A stretch of DNA of 64,000 nt from Bremerella sp. JC817 (GCF_040718835.1 NZ_JBFEFG010000268.1:558001-622000), one strand, 5' to 3'. Counted from the first letter of the stretch, positions 16,039 through 25,316 are shown. Made by a program: numbers and translations. The notes: generated by a model not told the origin, from the sequence alone.

Positions 16039-16509
16039 ATGTCTAAGGCGAAATCGATCGAAAATCTGCAGAAGGCGTTGTCGATGGAACTGACCGCCTG
16101 CCATCAATATCAACTGCATGCCGCCGTGCTCGACGACTGGGGTCTCGATCTGCTGGCCAAGCGTATGCGGGAAGAGATGCACGAAGAACTGGGGCACTCG
16201 GAGCAGTACCTCAACCGCATCTTGTTCCTCAAAGGGGAACCGCAACTGACGCTGCAGAAGCCTCCGGTCCGTGCCACCACCCTGCAAGAGATGTTCAAGA
16301 CCGACCTGGCCGACGAACAGGAAGCGATCGAATTCTATACGAAAGCTTCGCAGCAAGCTGCTTCCGATTCCGACATTGGTACCCGCCAGATCTTTGAAGC
16401 CATCGTCATCGACGAAGAAGGGCACATGAGCTGGCTGGAACTGCAACTCGACCTGATCGAACGCATGGGCGAGGCGGCCTACATCGCCAAGCACATGTCG
16501 TCCCCATAA
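16039..16509 (+). CDS. Bacterioferritin-type ferritin lacking the heme-ligand methionine
   Basis: A 156-aa four-helix protein of the bacterioferritin family, storing iron in the cytoplasm. Ferroxidase ligands are all present: Glu 17, Glu 50, His 53, Glu 93, Glu 126 and His 129 (the DEEGH motif). The residue matching the bacterioferritin heme ligand Met 52 is Leu 51, so heme binding in the usual way is unlikely. AAGGAG at 16025-16030 fixes the ATG at 16039; the frame extends upstream only through a TTG. It is monocistronic with its own terminator. Confidence 0.92.
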   Translation: MSKAKSIENLQKALSMELTACHQYQLHAAVLDDWGLDLLAKRMREEMHEELGHSEQYLNRILFLKGEPQLTLQKPPVRATTLQEMFKTDLADEQEAIEFYTKASQQAASDSDIGTRQIFEAIVIDEEGHMSWLELQLDLIERMGEAAYIAKHMSSP

Positions 16510-16543
16510 TTGCGGTCGCGCCGCGCACGCAGCCGATTGCACG

Positions 16544-16576
16544 CCCCGTCTGGCTCGTTCCAGGCGGGGTCTTTTT
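16544..16576 (+). terminator. Rho-independent terminator of the bacterioferritin gene
   Basis: The arms 16544-16553 and 16560-16569 form a 10-base stem with one T-G wobble and a 6-base loop. TCTTTTT follows at 16570-16576. Confidence 0.85.
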
Positions 16577-16592
16577 ATGCGCTTCGCGGCGG

Positions 16593-18005
16593 TCAAAGAT
16601 CGTCGAGCGAGATGACGCCATCGCCATCGCGGTCGAGCCGCGCGAACTTGTCGGCGGTTCCCGGAAACTCGGCTGCGGAAATCTGGCCATCGCCGTTCCG
16701 ATCGAGTGCCTGAAACCAGGTCGGCCCCTGCGTTTGCCCAGGGTCGGTCAGTTGCTGACAAGGTCCCTGGCTAACGACAATCCGCAGCTGCTTCGGTAGC
16801 CGATCGATCACCAGCCGCCCGTCGACGATGATTCCTGCTGCCTGGAAGCATGGCCACGCGTCGGCGAGCTCGCTGGTCGAGAGCGAACCGTCGAAGTTCT
16901 CGTCGAGCGCGGTGAAAAGGTTCCGCTCGAAGTCGAGTATCGTCACCACGAACACACTCCTAGCATAGGCTCGCGCCACTTCCTGCCACGCCTCGAACTC
17001 GGCTCGGGTCAGCACCTCGTCTCGGTTGGCATCAGCCAGACGCACCAGGTTCTGCATGTTGATTTGATTTTGAATCCCGGCCACTTCCTTCGCCGGTACC
17101 TGATCGTCAGCACCGGCCGTGCTTGTGAACTGCGAGGCCAGCGCCACGAGAGCGTTCTCGGCCTTCGTTCCATCGAGCGGCGCGGCGTGCAGCCGAACCC
17201 ATACCTGAGGCGATCGACTGGCAAGTGACTTTGCGGCAGACGATTCATCCGCGTTCGAACGGTCAGTCAGTTTCGTGCCGTCAGGCAAAAAATGCACGAG
17301 CCAATCGCCGTCGTTAGACTTTCCCGAGAACGCGGCCGAACGAACGGTCAGGTCAGCCAGCGGTTTAACTTCGGTCTCGGTCGAAGGAATCAACCGCGTC
17401 GGCGTGATGCCTGGATAGATGTGCCCCGTTAGGATCTCGCCTGGGCTGATCAATTCGTCACCATTCGCATCAAGCTTCGATAGCGCCTTCGCTGCGTTGG
17501 TCACCTTCGTCTCGTCGACAACTTCCCCCGACGCAAGCTGCAAGGCTCGGCAAAGGGCTTCGTTCAGCGCGTCGGTACGTGGCACCTGATCGCAGGCCAG
17601 CCATAGCCCGGCATGAGCAGACGTCGCATAGTAAGCGGCGAACTCCGCCTGGCTCAGCTTGCCATCGCTGTCCACATCGACGCGGGCCGGTGGTTGAATG
17701 GCGGAAGGCAACATCCTTCCCAGCGGCATTTGCCGGAGACCGAACGGCGAAACGATTGTCTCCGCTTCGTTCCCTTCCAGAAGTCCATTGCCGTCCTGGT
17801 CGTAGAATGCGAACAGCTTCGCGATCGCCTCTCGCTGCAGGGTAGCGACCGAACTTCCTTTCGCTTCGACGGCCAACTTCCACGAGGCTTGTTGACTGCC
17901 GTTGCCCCAGGTGATCGTTACTTCCGAGGAGCGTTCGTCCGCGAAAGCATTTGTCGCCGCGATCAATCCCAGCAGACCAACGCCGTAGAAACCGAGACGC
18001 CGCAT
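16593..18005 (-). CDS. Secreted multi-EF-hand calcium-binding protein
   Basis: A 470-aa protein with a signal peptide (about residues 1-22, GLLGLIAATNAFADE). At least seven EF-hand loops are visible: DQDGNGLLEGNE, DVDSDGKLSQAE, DANGDELISPGE, DANRDEVLTRAE, DENFDGSLSTSE, DRNGDGQISAAE and DRDGDGVISLDD. The last two lie at the extreme C-terminus. It is the final gene of the minus-strand operon. The ATG at 18005 overlaps the DUF1501 stop as TGATG; a GTG three bases earlier is also possible. In planctomycetes such EF-hand proteins often accompany DUF1501 and DUF1549 genes; their role is unknown. Confidence 0.88.
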   Translation of the reverse strand: MRRLGFYGVGLLGLIAATNAFADERSSEVTITWGNGSQQASWKLAVEAKGSSVATLQREAIAKLFAFYDQDGNGLLEGNEAETIVSPFGLRQMPLGRMLPSAIQPPARVDVDSDGKLSQAEFAAYYATSAHAGLWLACDQVPRTDALNEALCRALQLASGEVVDETKVTNAAKALSKLDANGDELISPGEILTGHIYPGITPTRLIPSTETEVKPLADLTVRSAAFSGKSNDGDWLVHFLPDGTKLTDRSNADESSAAKSLASRSPQVWVRLHAAPLDGTKAENALVALASQFTSTAGADDQVPAKEVAGIQNQINMQNLVRLADANRDEVLTRAEFEAWQEVARAYARSVFVVTILDFERNLFTALDENFDGSLSTSELADAWPCFQAAGIIVDGRLVIDRLPKQLRIVVSQGPCQQLTDPGQTQGPTWFQALDRNGDGQISAAEFPGTADKFARLDRDGDGVISLDDL

Positions 18006-19291
18006 CACACCAGTTCCTCGATGACCTGGGCGTCTGGGTCGGCAACGCGAATCGGCCGGTTAACGTTCGAGGCGTTTTGTTTCATCGGATCGATGCCAAG
18101 GTTCGCACAGACAGTTGCGATTAGGTTTGGCACCGAGTGAGGCTGCGTTTCGACGGTGGTTCCATCGCGGCTGGTGCTGCCGATGATCTGCCCGCGACAA
18201 TTCGGTCCGCCAGCCATCATCACCGCCCAGGCCCGCGGCCAATGATCGCGGCCGGTGTTGGCGTTGATTTTCGGCGTTCGCCCGAACTCGCCCTGGCAGA
18301 GAATGAGTGTCGAGTCGAGCATACTCCGGTCGTGCAGGTCCTGCATCAGCGATGCGAATCCGTCGTCGACCTGGCGAGCGAGGCTGCCGACGCGATTGAA
18401 ATTGTCGCTATGCGTATCCCAGCCGCCGAGCGAAACCTCGATAAAGGGGACGTCTCGTTCCGCGAGCCGCCGCGCGAGAAGGCACCCTTGGCCGAAGACG
18501 GTGCGGCCATAGCGATCGCGGGTCGAGCCTGTTTCCTGATTCAAATCGAACGCGGCGAGCACGTCGGGGTGCATCATCCGTAAGGCTCGCTGCGTCGCTG
18601 ATCCGATTTCTGTTGCTTTCGTCGCTGGCTTTCCGCCGAGGAACTCCTGATTCATTTCCTGCAGCAGATCGACTCGGCGACGTTGATCGTGCGATCGCCA
18701 CGCCGCGAATGGCTCCAGATCGCGGACGGTCAGGTCGTCGATGCTCTTGGCCATCTCTCCGACAACCAGTGGCGCGGCGGTATTCCCCAGGAAGCCACTG
18801 TTGGCGATCGCCGGTCGCTGCGGCGGAGCGATGCTGACGAAGCCGGGCAGGGCCGCCTCGGCGGAGAAGCGTTCGCTGGCAACCAAGGCCCCGAAGTCTG
18901 GGAAGTCGATCCCTGCTTGCGGGACGTAACCGGTTCGGGCGAGATGGACCGCGCGGCGATGATCTCCTTCGCGGGTCGTCATCGAACGAATCACCGCGCA
19001 GTTCTCCGACCAGTTCGCCAGGCGGCTGAAATGATCCGCGAATTTCAGGCCTGGTGTCTTCGTGGCGATCTCGCGCGAGGGGCCGCCGTTCTCATGATCG
19101 GTCTTTACATCCCACAGGTCAATCGTCGCCGGGCCACCATGTAGCCACAACAAGATCACCCGCTGCACCTTGGCGGTGTCGTTCTTGCCAGCCGCAGCCA
19201 GGTTGCGGAGCCAGCTTCCGCCGGGGACGGACGCCGTCGAAGCGGCCATTAGCGAAGAGCAGAACAGGCGTCGACTAATTCCTTGCAGCAC
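18005..19291 (-). CDS. DUF1501 domain-containing protein
   Basis: A 428-aa member of the DUF1501 family, distant relatives of the alkaline phosphatase/sulfatase fold. Typical segments are VILLWLHGGPATIDLWDVKT, SMTTREGDHRRAVHLARTGY and ILCQGEFGRTPKINANTGRD followed by HWPRAW. A leader with Arg-Arg (MLQGISRRLFCSSL) suggests Tat-type export. It lies ten bases after DUF1549 and overlaps the EF-hand gene. In planctomycetes DUF1501 and DUF1549 genes are routinely paired and probably work together, though the biochemical function is not established. Confidence 0.92.
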   Translation of the reverse strand: MLQGISRRLFCSSLMAASTASVPGGSWLRNLAAAGKNDTAKVQRVILLWLHGGPATIDLWDVKTDHENGGPSREIATKTPGLKFADHFSRLANWSENCAVIRSMTTREGDHRRAVHLARTGYVPQAGIDFPDFGALVASERFSAEAALPGFVSIAPPQRPAIANSGFLGNTAAPLVVGEMAKSIDDLTVRDLEPFAAWRSHDQRRRVDLLQEMNQEFLGGKPATKATEIGSATQRALRMMHPDVLAAFDLNQETGSTRDRYGRTVFGQGCLLARRLAERDVPFIEVSLGGWDTHSDNFNRVGSLARQVDDGFASLMQDLHDRSMLDSTLILCQGEFGRTPKINANTGRDHWPRAWAVMMAGGPNCRGQIIGSTSRDGTTVETQPHSVPNLIATVCANLGIDPMKQNASNVNRPIRVADPDAQVIEELV

Positions 19292-19301
19292 AGGCTCTCC
19301 T

Positions 19302-20825
19302 TTAATGATTCGTGTTGAACTCGACGGTGTTAATCAGCACCCAGAACAGTTCGCTCAACCGGCGGGCTCGCGTGTCGGCATCTTCCTGCAGAAAACCATG
19401 CTGCGATAGTCGCTTCCATTCCTCGTCATGCGGGGCTCGGCCGAGGGTCGACCAAAACAAGCTGCTCACGCATTCTTCTTCGGAAAGAAACGGCGCGGCC
19501 GCCAGGCCTTGGACCAGTGGGTTCGACTGGGGCACGCAAAACTGCTCGACAATCGGGCCATTCATCAAGGCTAAGGCTTGCGTCGCGGAACGTTGAGCGT
19601 CGACGGTTCGATACGCGGGGAACGCCGCGACAAAGTCACTTCGCCGGCCGATCGTTTCGGCCGAGTCCAGATCGGTCCGAAGCGGCGGACGGCCTGCCGC
19701 CACGCTAAGGCTATCGAAGAGTTGCGGCCCTGTCAGACCTCGGACTTGCACGTAAGGGTATTCGCCTTCGATGCTGCTGGCAGCCAGCGATTTAGCCTGG
19801 TATGCCTGCGTGGCGACGATCGTGGAAGCGAGCCATCGCAGATCGAATTGGTGCTTCACGAACTCGCCCGAAAGAAACTCGAGCGTTTCCTCGCGTGCGG
19901 CAGGCGAGAATTGTTCCGGGTGCAGCGTGACCAGCGGCTGGCCCAGCAGCTCGGCCCACAATTGATTGACCGTCCAGCGAGCAAAGTAGCGGTTTGACTG
20001 CTGGCTGACCCACTGGGCGAAAACCTCTCGGCCTGAGATCGCGGTTGCCGGCGCGACTTTAGGCGACCAGCTTTCACCGGTGAACAGCGCCGGCGAGACC
20101 GTTCGATCGGTGTCAGGAATCGCGATGGTTTGCTTCTGCCAGGCATCGTGGGCGGTTTCGCCTGACTTGAGGGGCTCGAAGTAGGCGGCCGTTTGCCAGA
20201 ACTGATCTTGCGACCACGCATGGAACGGGTGATCGTGGCACTGGGCACAACTCAAGTCGACCCCCAAAAACTCACCGGTCGCGTTGGCAGCCATTCGCTC
20301 GGGTCGATGGTCGTTGGCTTCGATGATCGTCTTGGGAACCGAAAGCAATGCTTCGTTCTGGCCTGCTCCGGTATGGGGTGCATACGAAACAGAAATCAAC
20401 TGCCGGGCAATCTCGTTCAACGGTTCGCCACGTCGCAGTTGCTGAGCGACCCAGGCCTCGGTATCGGGGGCCAGGTATTCGTAGGGAGCGACTGACGTTT
20501 GCGGAAACCATAAGCTTCGCACGAACGTCGCCAGTCGCTGGGCAGCCGCCGGGCTGTTGGCAAGTTCAAAGATCGCTTCGGCCCGAGCGGTTGCGGTTTT
20601 CTGCGATGCAAACGCCTGGGCTTCGGCCGCGGTTGGTATCCGCCCGATCAAATCGAGCGAGACACGCCGGAGGAAGGTCGCTTCATCGCATGGCGTGGTA
20701 GCAGCGGTGCCTTCCGGCAGAATCGAGGCGAGTTGCTTGTCGATTTGCGCAGCGATCTCGTTGGCAGAGCAGGGGAGTGCCGCCAGCAGCAGAAGCAAGA
20801 TCGCCAACGTCCAGGTGTGCTTCAT
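19302..20825 (-). CDS. DUF1549/DUF1553 domain-containing protein with CxxCH motif
   Basis: A 507-aa secreted protein with a signal peptide (residues 1-21, LLAALPCSAN). The DUF1549 part has DEATFLRRVSLDLIGRIPTA and the hallmark CAQCHDHPFHAW, a CxxCH motif that could bind heme c or a metal. The C-terminal half is DUF1553-like (ANRYFARWTVNQLWAELLGQ pattern). The usual family form is longer and often carries an N-terminal cytochrome c domain; here that is missing. It is followed by DUF1501 after ten bases. Confidence 0.9.
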   Translation of the reverse strand: MKHTWTLAILLLLLAALPCSANEIAAQIDKQLASILPEGTAATTPCDEATFLRRVSLDLIGRIPTAAEAQAFASQKTATARAEAIFELANSPAAAQRLATFVRSLWFPQTSVAPYEYLAPDTEAWVAQQLRRGEPLNEIARQLISVSYAPHTGAGQNEALLSVPKTIIEANDHRPERMAANATGEFLGVDLSCAQCHDHPFHAWSQDQFWQTAAYFEPLKSGETAHDAWQKQTIAIPDTDRTVSPALFTGESWSPKVAPATAISGREVFAQWVSQQSNRYFARWTVNQLWAELLGQPLVTLHPEQFSPAAREETLEFLSGEFVKHQFDLRWLASTIVATQAYQAKSLAASSIEGEYPYVQVRGLTGPQLFDSLSVAAGRPPLRTDLDSAETIGRRSDFVAAFPAYRTVDAQRSATQALALMNGPIVEQFCVPQSNPLVQGLAAAPFLSEEECVSSLFWSTLGRAPHDEEWKRLSQHGFLQEDADTRARRLSELFWVLINTVEFNTNH

Positions 20826-20854
20826 CCAGTCGCTTTGCGTTTCGCGGTGAAAGA

Positions 20855-21802
20855 TTAGTCGGCCTGAAAGTCTTCGGTCGCGATCAGTTCGCCATCGGCG
20901 ATGCTGACCAGGGCGATCAAGACTTCCTGCTCTAAACCGGCCCGGATCGGCATGGCGCTGCCGTCGGCCATGGCGGCGTACGCTTTGCCAGGATGGAACG
21001 AGTAGATCGAACCTTCATTGGAACAGTTCACCGCGCAGTCGCCAAATTGATTCTGGCCTTGTTGATCGTATGAACGCAAATGATTCCAATTCGGCGCGAT
21101 CCACTGGCCAAAACTGAACCCATCGACCAGCGGCCGATGGGTTTGGTCAGCTGTTTTGTCGTCGTGCAGTTTTCCGGCTCGCCAACCGTTCGGCTTGTCG
21201 GCCATCTCGACCACCAGGAAGGTGTTGGCCAGGCCGTCCGTGATTTCGTTCAAGCGAACCGCATGGCCAGCGGTCACGTTCGAGGCGCCGTAGTGCCGAC
21301 CGGGCGAAGCCATCGCGCCGCGATAGAGGCGTTCTGGCTGGTTCGTATGCAGATAGGCCCCGGACGAAGCGACGTAATCGGTCGCTTTCGCCGAGAACTC
21401 TTTCCCGTCGGGATCGAGCAAACGAATCACGCGATCGGCATGTGGTGCGGCGGGACAAACGAGCGTCGAAAGGGCGTTCATGCCGACGTCGCGGTTTCCC
21501 CCTTCGTACCATTCGAGACTCAAGTCGTACTTGTCGTAGAGCTTGGCCTGATCCATGAATGGCAGGACCAACGTGTTCCAGCCGGTGTGGGGCTGACGCC
21601 GATTGCTGGGAAGCGAATCTTGATGCACCTCGGCGAAACCACGGCACGCCTTGGCGATGGTTCGCATATGATCCTGACAACCCTTGGCCCGAGCCTCGTC
21701 CCGCGCCATCGCGACCCACGGCGCGGCAATCGCAGCCAGCAACAGCAGGGCGGTGGCGATCACCAGCAGGTCCGACAAACCGAACGATCGATGACGATCC
21801 AT
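20855..21802 (-). CDS. DUF1559-like protein with degenerate prepilin signature
   Basis: A 315-aa protein. The body is DUF1559 (H-X9-DG near the C-terminus as SFHPGKAYAAMADGSA, and LNEITDGLANTFLVVEMADK). The N-terminal segment reads SFGLSDLLVIATALLLLAAI in place of the [20 protein letters not shown] signature in its neighbours. The conserved Glu at the cleavage site is replaced by Asp and the Gly is shifted. It may not be processed as a pseudopilin. It lies in one operon between a canonical DUF1559 gene (39 bases upstream) and DUF1549 (29 bases downstream). Confidence 0.85.
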   Translation of the reverse strand: MDRHRSFGLSDLLVIATALLLLAAIAAPWVAMARDEARAKGCQDHMRTIAKACRGFAEVHQDSLPSNRRQPHTGWNTLVLPFMDQAKLYDKYDLSLEWYEGGNRDVGMNALSTLVCPAAPHADRVIRLLDPDGKEFSAKATDYVASSGAYLHTNQPERLYRGAMASPGRHYGASNVTAGHAVRLNEITDGLANTFLVVEMADKPNGWRAGKLHDDKTADQTHRPLVDGFSFGQWIAPNWNHLRSYDQQGQNQFGDCAVNCSNEGSIYSFHPGKAYAAMADGSAMPIRAGLEQEVLIALVSIADGELIATEDFQAD

Positions 21803-21841
21803 AAGGGAAAAAGCTCCTCAGAATGAAAGTTGCCCGTCGGC

Positions 21842-22810
21842 TTAAAAATCGCCCAGGACGTTGCCGTCGGCTCGGTTGCACAAGTTGACGAACGTCTCGT
21901 ACTCGACGGTTTCCGCGAGACTACGAGTCGAACCGTCGGCCAGCATAATGGTCATCACGCCGGGATGAAAGCTGTAAGGCGAGGCGGTGTTGTCAATGTT
22001 CACGTAGGCTCGACAATCATCGCATCCCTTGGCACTACCATCGGCAGCCCAGTTGTAGATCATTACGCCGTTGTTGCCGGACCAGGGACCATGGCCGTAG
22101 TTCTGCGCGTTGGTGGTCTCTTGCTGCTGACCATTGTGCCAATTGGTTGGCTTGCCGGCCATTTCAAACAACAGAAGCGTGTTGCTGGTGCCATCGGTGA
22201 TTTCAGCGAACTTGGTCGCTCCCGTTTCACGCAAGATCCCTACGTCGCGACCTGGCACGTCGGTATGGGCTCCGCTCGCATCAAGCATATGGATACCGCG
22301 AACACCTTGATAGTCGGTCGGCGCCCCGACGACATCGGGATCGAGCGACGAGACATCGGTCGTCCAACTGACGTTCCAGCCAGCATACAGTGGAGTTTGA
22401 CGATCGCTGCCAGGGGCACTTGGGCAAAGGTACGACTGGATCTGGGTCTGCACGGCCTGGCGATTGACGATGTCGTCGAAACCGAAGTGCTGCTTGTACT
22501 GATCGGATAAGTTGCCTTGTTCGACGAACGGCATGATCATCGCCAGGAAGCCAGTGACGACCTTCTTACTGTTGCCACTCGAATCGACGCCGTTCCACAG
22601 CAGACGCCCCGGCGGCAGCGTGCGAAACGTATCGTGATAGTTGTGACACGCCAAACCGACTTGGCGCATGTTATTCGAACAAGACATCCGTCGGGCAGCT
22701 TCTCGGGCCTGTTGGACGGCGGGCAGCAGCAGGGCGATCAAGACACCGATAATGGCGATCACCACCAGAAGTTCGACAAGCGTAAACCCAAAATGGCGTG
22801 GGCGTGGCAC
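21842..22810 (-). CDS. DUF1559 domain-containing protein with prepilin-type N-terminus
   Basis: A 322-aa protein. The type IV prepilin-like signal [20 protein letters not shown] is at residues 8-27, followed by [15 protein letters not shown], typical of the DUF1559 family (TIGR02532 signal plus SBP_bac_10/DUF1559 domain). The C-terminus has the SFHPGVMTIMLADGSTRSL motif. The GTG at 22810 is favoured because GGAG lies nine bases upstream; the frame starts at a TTG at 22825. It heads a minus-strand operon running to 16593. The function is unknown; the family is hugely expanded in planctomycetes. Confidence 0.88.
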   Translation of the reverse strand: MPRPRHFGFTLVELLVVIAIIGVLIALLLPAVQQAREAARRMSCSNNMRQVGLACHNYHDTFRTLPPGRLLWNGVDSSGNSKKVVTGFLAMIMPFVEQGNLSDQYKQHFGFDDIVNRQAVQTQIQSYLCPSAPGSDRQTPLYAGWNVSWTTDVSSLDPDVVGAPTDYQGVRGIHMLDASGAHTDVPGRDVGILRETGATKFAEITDGTSNTLLLFEMAGKPTNWHNGQQQETTNAQNYGHGPWSGNNGVMIYNWAADGSAKGCDDCRAYVNIDNTASPYSFHPGVMTIMLADGSTRSLAETVEYETFVNLCNRADGNVLGDF

Positions 22811-23523
22811 GGTAAGGTACTCCAAATGGAAGGCAGGGTCTGTACGGGCTGGCTACGTAAAAAGACAGTTGCCAAGCGTCGCGACTTTTGGTGCCTTGAT
22901 CTGGATGAACCGATCTGGGTGCCTATTGCTAGCTCGAAAAGGCCATATTTTGAGGCAGAAGCGGCCCCTCATCAACCGTAATCGCATCGAAGCGGGCGTT
23001 TTCTTCCCGGATTGCCGACATTTTTGTAAATGATTATTTGGCTAGAGGATGCGTTGTCGATTCTCACTCACGATGTGTCGCTTCATACGACATCGGAGGG
23101 GAAATCAAACCGCAGGCAACGTCGCTGCCGTTCGTTTTGACGACCCAAGATCTATGGGCGGAACATTTCTCAAAGAAGGGCAATCCATGCAGGATCGCGT
23201 GGGCGAAATGCCAACGGATAGAAGGTGCCGCTGCTGCCCGGGTTAGCTCTACGGACTCGTACGGCGAACCGTACCTGCCCCCGGTCGAACGTTCCCCAGG
23301 CAGCGGCAGCAAAGTTGGCTTTGCGAGAGGTGGTGATACCGGTGGGATCTGCGGCTCACGGCAGTCGAACAATAGCTTCGATCCCTTGAATCCTTGAGAA
23401 GCCTCGACCACGCGCACCCCATCGTGGGTCAAAAACCATGGGCGACTAAATCACTCTTTCCATGAAGATTTGAAGAAGCCGCGAATGAATTCTATGCCAC
23501 GTGATATCAACCAGCCAAGCAAA
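22811..23523. other. Long intergenic region without a clear gene
   Basis: Over 700 bases between two minus-strand operons. Frames on both strands (for example 23038-23397) have no convincing start, homology or ribosome-binding site. The region holds the promoter for the downstream DUF1559 operon and a rod-like inverted-repeat structure at 23227-23310. I see nothing else. Confidence 0.4.
23227..23310. ncRNA. Rod-like structured element, possible small RNA
   Basis: GCTGCC at 23233-23238 pairs with GGCAGC at 23299-23304, extended outward by several pairs. Inside, GTACGG and CCGTAC flank a 4-base loop (CGAA on plus, TTCG on minus). The whole folds into a rod of about 84 bases with internal loops. 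There is no T-run after it on either strand, so it is not a simple terminator. I could not match it to SRP RNA, tmRNA or RNase P RNA. A resemblance to 6S RNA was considered but is weak. The strand is uncertain. Confidence 0.25.
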
Positions 23524-23568
23524 AATCCCGGGATGTTTGGCATTTTTTCTGCCAAACACACCGGGATT
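23524..23568 (-). terminator. Terminator of the thioredoxin/DUF1559 operon
   Basis: The arms 23524-23542 and 23550-23568 form a 19-base stem with two mismatches. On the minus strand it is followed by ATTTTTGC. It lies about 100 bases after the stop of the gene at 23665. Confidence 0.75.
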
Positions 23569-23664
23569 GTTAGGCGACGAACTTGTCGCATGCTGACTGG
23601 GAGGTATGAGCATCTTCCCGTACGCACCCCAACAGCAATGCTACGGCACTCAATAAGCCGTTAG

Positions 23665-24768
23665 CTAGTTGATCGTCCGCAGCGGCACTCCAGCTGGCTT
23701 TCCATCTGCTTCGCGAGCTTTCATAAACTTGATTTGCCGCTTTAGCGCTTCGACAGTTGCTTTCATGTTTGCCGGAGCCACTTCTGACGCAATCACTTCG
23801 TCGGCCAAGGTGGTCGCCTCGTCAAACATCTTTTGGTCGAAGAGATAACGAACCTTCAGCGTATCGATGATGGTCACACGATCCGGACGATCCTGCGATT
23901 CATCGCGAGCCTTGTCGAGAAACGCTAACACCATCTCGGGGGATTCCGCTTCGCGGCGAGCTTTCGTGTAATCGGCAACCATTTGTGACATGAAGCGCGC
24001 GTCTTCTTGTTCTTTCTTGATCTCCGCCAGCTTGTCGCTCCAGGTCTCATGGATCGTTTCGTCTTTGCCTTCGCTCATCGCGACAGCGCGTTCGATCTGG
24101 GCATTCCAGCCGTTCTTCAGCACTTCGTCCGGCAGGCTCTTCAGCACCGCGTCGAGCTGGGCAACGTCTTCGATCTGGGCGACCGAGGTGCCATCTTTGG
24201 CGGCGGTCAGCTTGTCGGCAACTTCGGTCATGCCGCCGAACGATTCCCAGAAGGCATCTGGCTCGCGATAGCCAACAATGGTGCTATAAGGCAGCATGTC
24301 GCCATCGACGGCCACCAGCGTCGGAAAGCCACGAATGCCGAGCTTGGCCTTCAGTTCTGCGTTGCGGGTTTTGACGTCCTCTGGCAATTCTTTCTTATTG
24401 GGGAAATCGAGCACGACCGGGATGTAGTGCTTGCCGATGCGTTCGGCCGTTTCTGGTTTGGTCAACACCGCTTCTTCCAGCTTGATGCAGTAGCCGCACC
24501 AGTCCGAACCGGTGAAAAACAACAGCAGGTCTTTGTTTTCTTGCTGGGCTTGTTTTTGCGCGGCGGCCAGGTCGCTGGTCCAGTCGACATGCTGCGGGGT
24601 CTTCTCGGCAGGGGCTTCTTCGCTGGTTGTTTCTGCCGCGGGTGCGTCGGCGGCGACCGATTCGGTGATACAGGCGGTCGAAGCAATCGTCATCGTCAGC
24701 AGGAGCATGCCGACCGAACACGCACGATTCGACAGGTTGAAAAGAGGAAGATGGAAGAACTTGGTCAT
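23665..24768 (-). CDS. Secreted thioredoxin-fold protein
   Basis: A 367-aa protein with a signal sequence (about residues 18-38, ending SVAADA). The thioredoxin domain follows: LLLFFTGSDWCGYCIKLEEA carries the WCGYC redox pair, and GIRGFPTLVAVDGD has the cis-proline. It is a thioredoxin_7/DUF255-like variety. The C-terminal 180 residues are helical and TPR-like. It would act as a disulfide reductase or isomerase in the periplasm. It is the last gene of the minus-strand DUF1559/lipoprotein operon, 65 bases after the lipoprotein gene. Confidence 0.88.
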   Translation of the reverse strand: MTKFFHLPLFNLSNRACSVGMLLLTMTIASTACITESVAADAPAAETTSEEAPAEKTPQHVDWTSDLAAAQKQAQQENKDLLLFFTGSDWCGYCIKLEEAVLTKPETAERIGKHYIPVVLDFPNKKELPEDVKTRNAELKAKLGIRGFPTLVAVDGDMLPYSTIVGYREPDAFWESFGGMTEVADKLTAAKDGTSVAQIEDVAQLDAVLKSLPDEVLKNGWNAQIERAVAMSEGKDETIHETWSDKLAEIKKEQEDARFMSQMVADYTKARREAESPEMVLAFLDKARDESQDRPDRVTIIDTLKVRYLFDQKMFDEATTLADEVIASEVAPANMKATVEALKRQIKFMKAREADGKPAGVPLRTIN

Positions 24769-24833
24769 TACGAACTTTCTCTGTTGCTAGGGGGTTCGCC
24801 TTCCAAGGCGGAAGGAACTAGGGAGGGGAAGGG

Positions 24834-25316
24834 TTACCGAGGCTCGACCTTCGAGGCCGGCTTCGACAAGGGTTTCACGGCGACACCGGTAAGCTCGACC
24901 GCCGGCAAGTCGTTCTGCCCGCGCACGATCGTTACGGTCATGTAGGGGTCGTCCTGATTCCAATACTTTTCGCCCAGTCGATCAGGCATCATCGTCGCCA
25001 GGTTGGCAGGCCAACGCAGGATCCAGGCATATTCGCCGGGCGGACAACCATCGCCACTCTCGTACGTCGAAAACTCATACGTTCCGTCTGCTTGAACCAG
25101 GGCCCAGCAGTCGGACTCGCGCTCGTCGACCGGTTCGCCCAGCTTGATCAGCTTGATGAACGCTTGCTCAGGTGGCTCTCCATTGATGGTGATCGTGCCT
25201 CGGGTCGGGAACGTCCGTGCCTGCCAGTCATGCTGCCCGCAGCCTGCCTGCAGCATTGCCACCATCATCCATGTCAACGCGACAGAAAGAGCCGCTTTCT
25301 TTCGATCGCAACGCAT
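24834..25316 (-). CDS. Small lipoprotein, planctomycete type
   Basis: A 160-aa protein. The lipobox LQAGC at residues 22-26 indicates a lipoprotein. The mature part has a single beta-rich domain (RTFPTRGTITINGEPPEQAF) like the transthyretin/carboxypeptidase-regulatory fold often found downstream of DUF1559 genes. CPPGEYAWILRWP fits the family 'PPGEY' motif. Its start overlaps the DUF1559 stop by one base (TAATG), so the two are translationally coupled. The function is unknown. Confidence 0.8.
   Translation of the reverse strand: MRCDRKKAALSVALTWMMVAMLQAGCGQHDWQARTFPTRGTITINGEPPEQAFIKLIKLGEPVDERESDCWALVQADGTYEFSTYESGDGCPPGEYAWILRWPANLATMMPDRLGEKYWNQDDPYMTVTIVRGQNDLPAVELTGVAVKPLSKPASKVEPR

Noticed and set aside
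23038-23397. 119-codon plus-strand frame in the long intergenic region
   Set aside because: No ribosome-binding site, no recognisable domain, and it overlaps the structured element.
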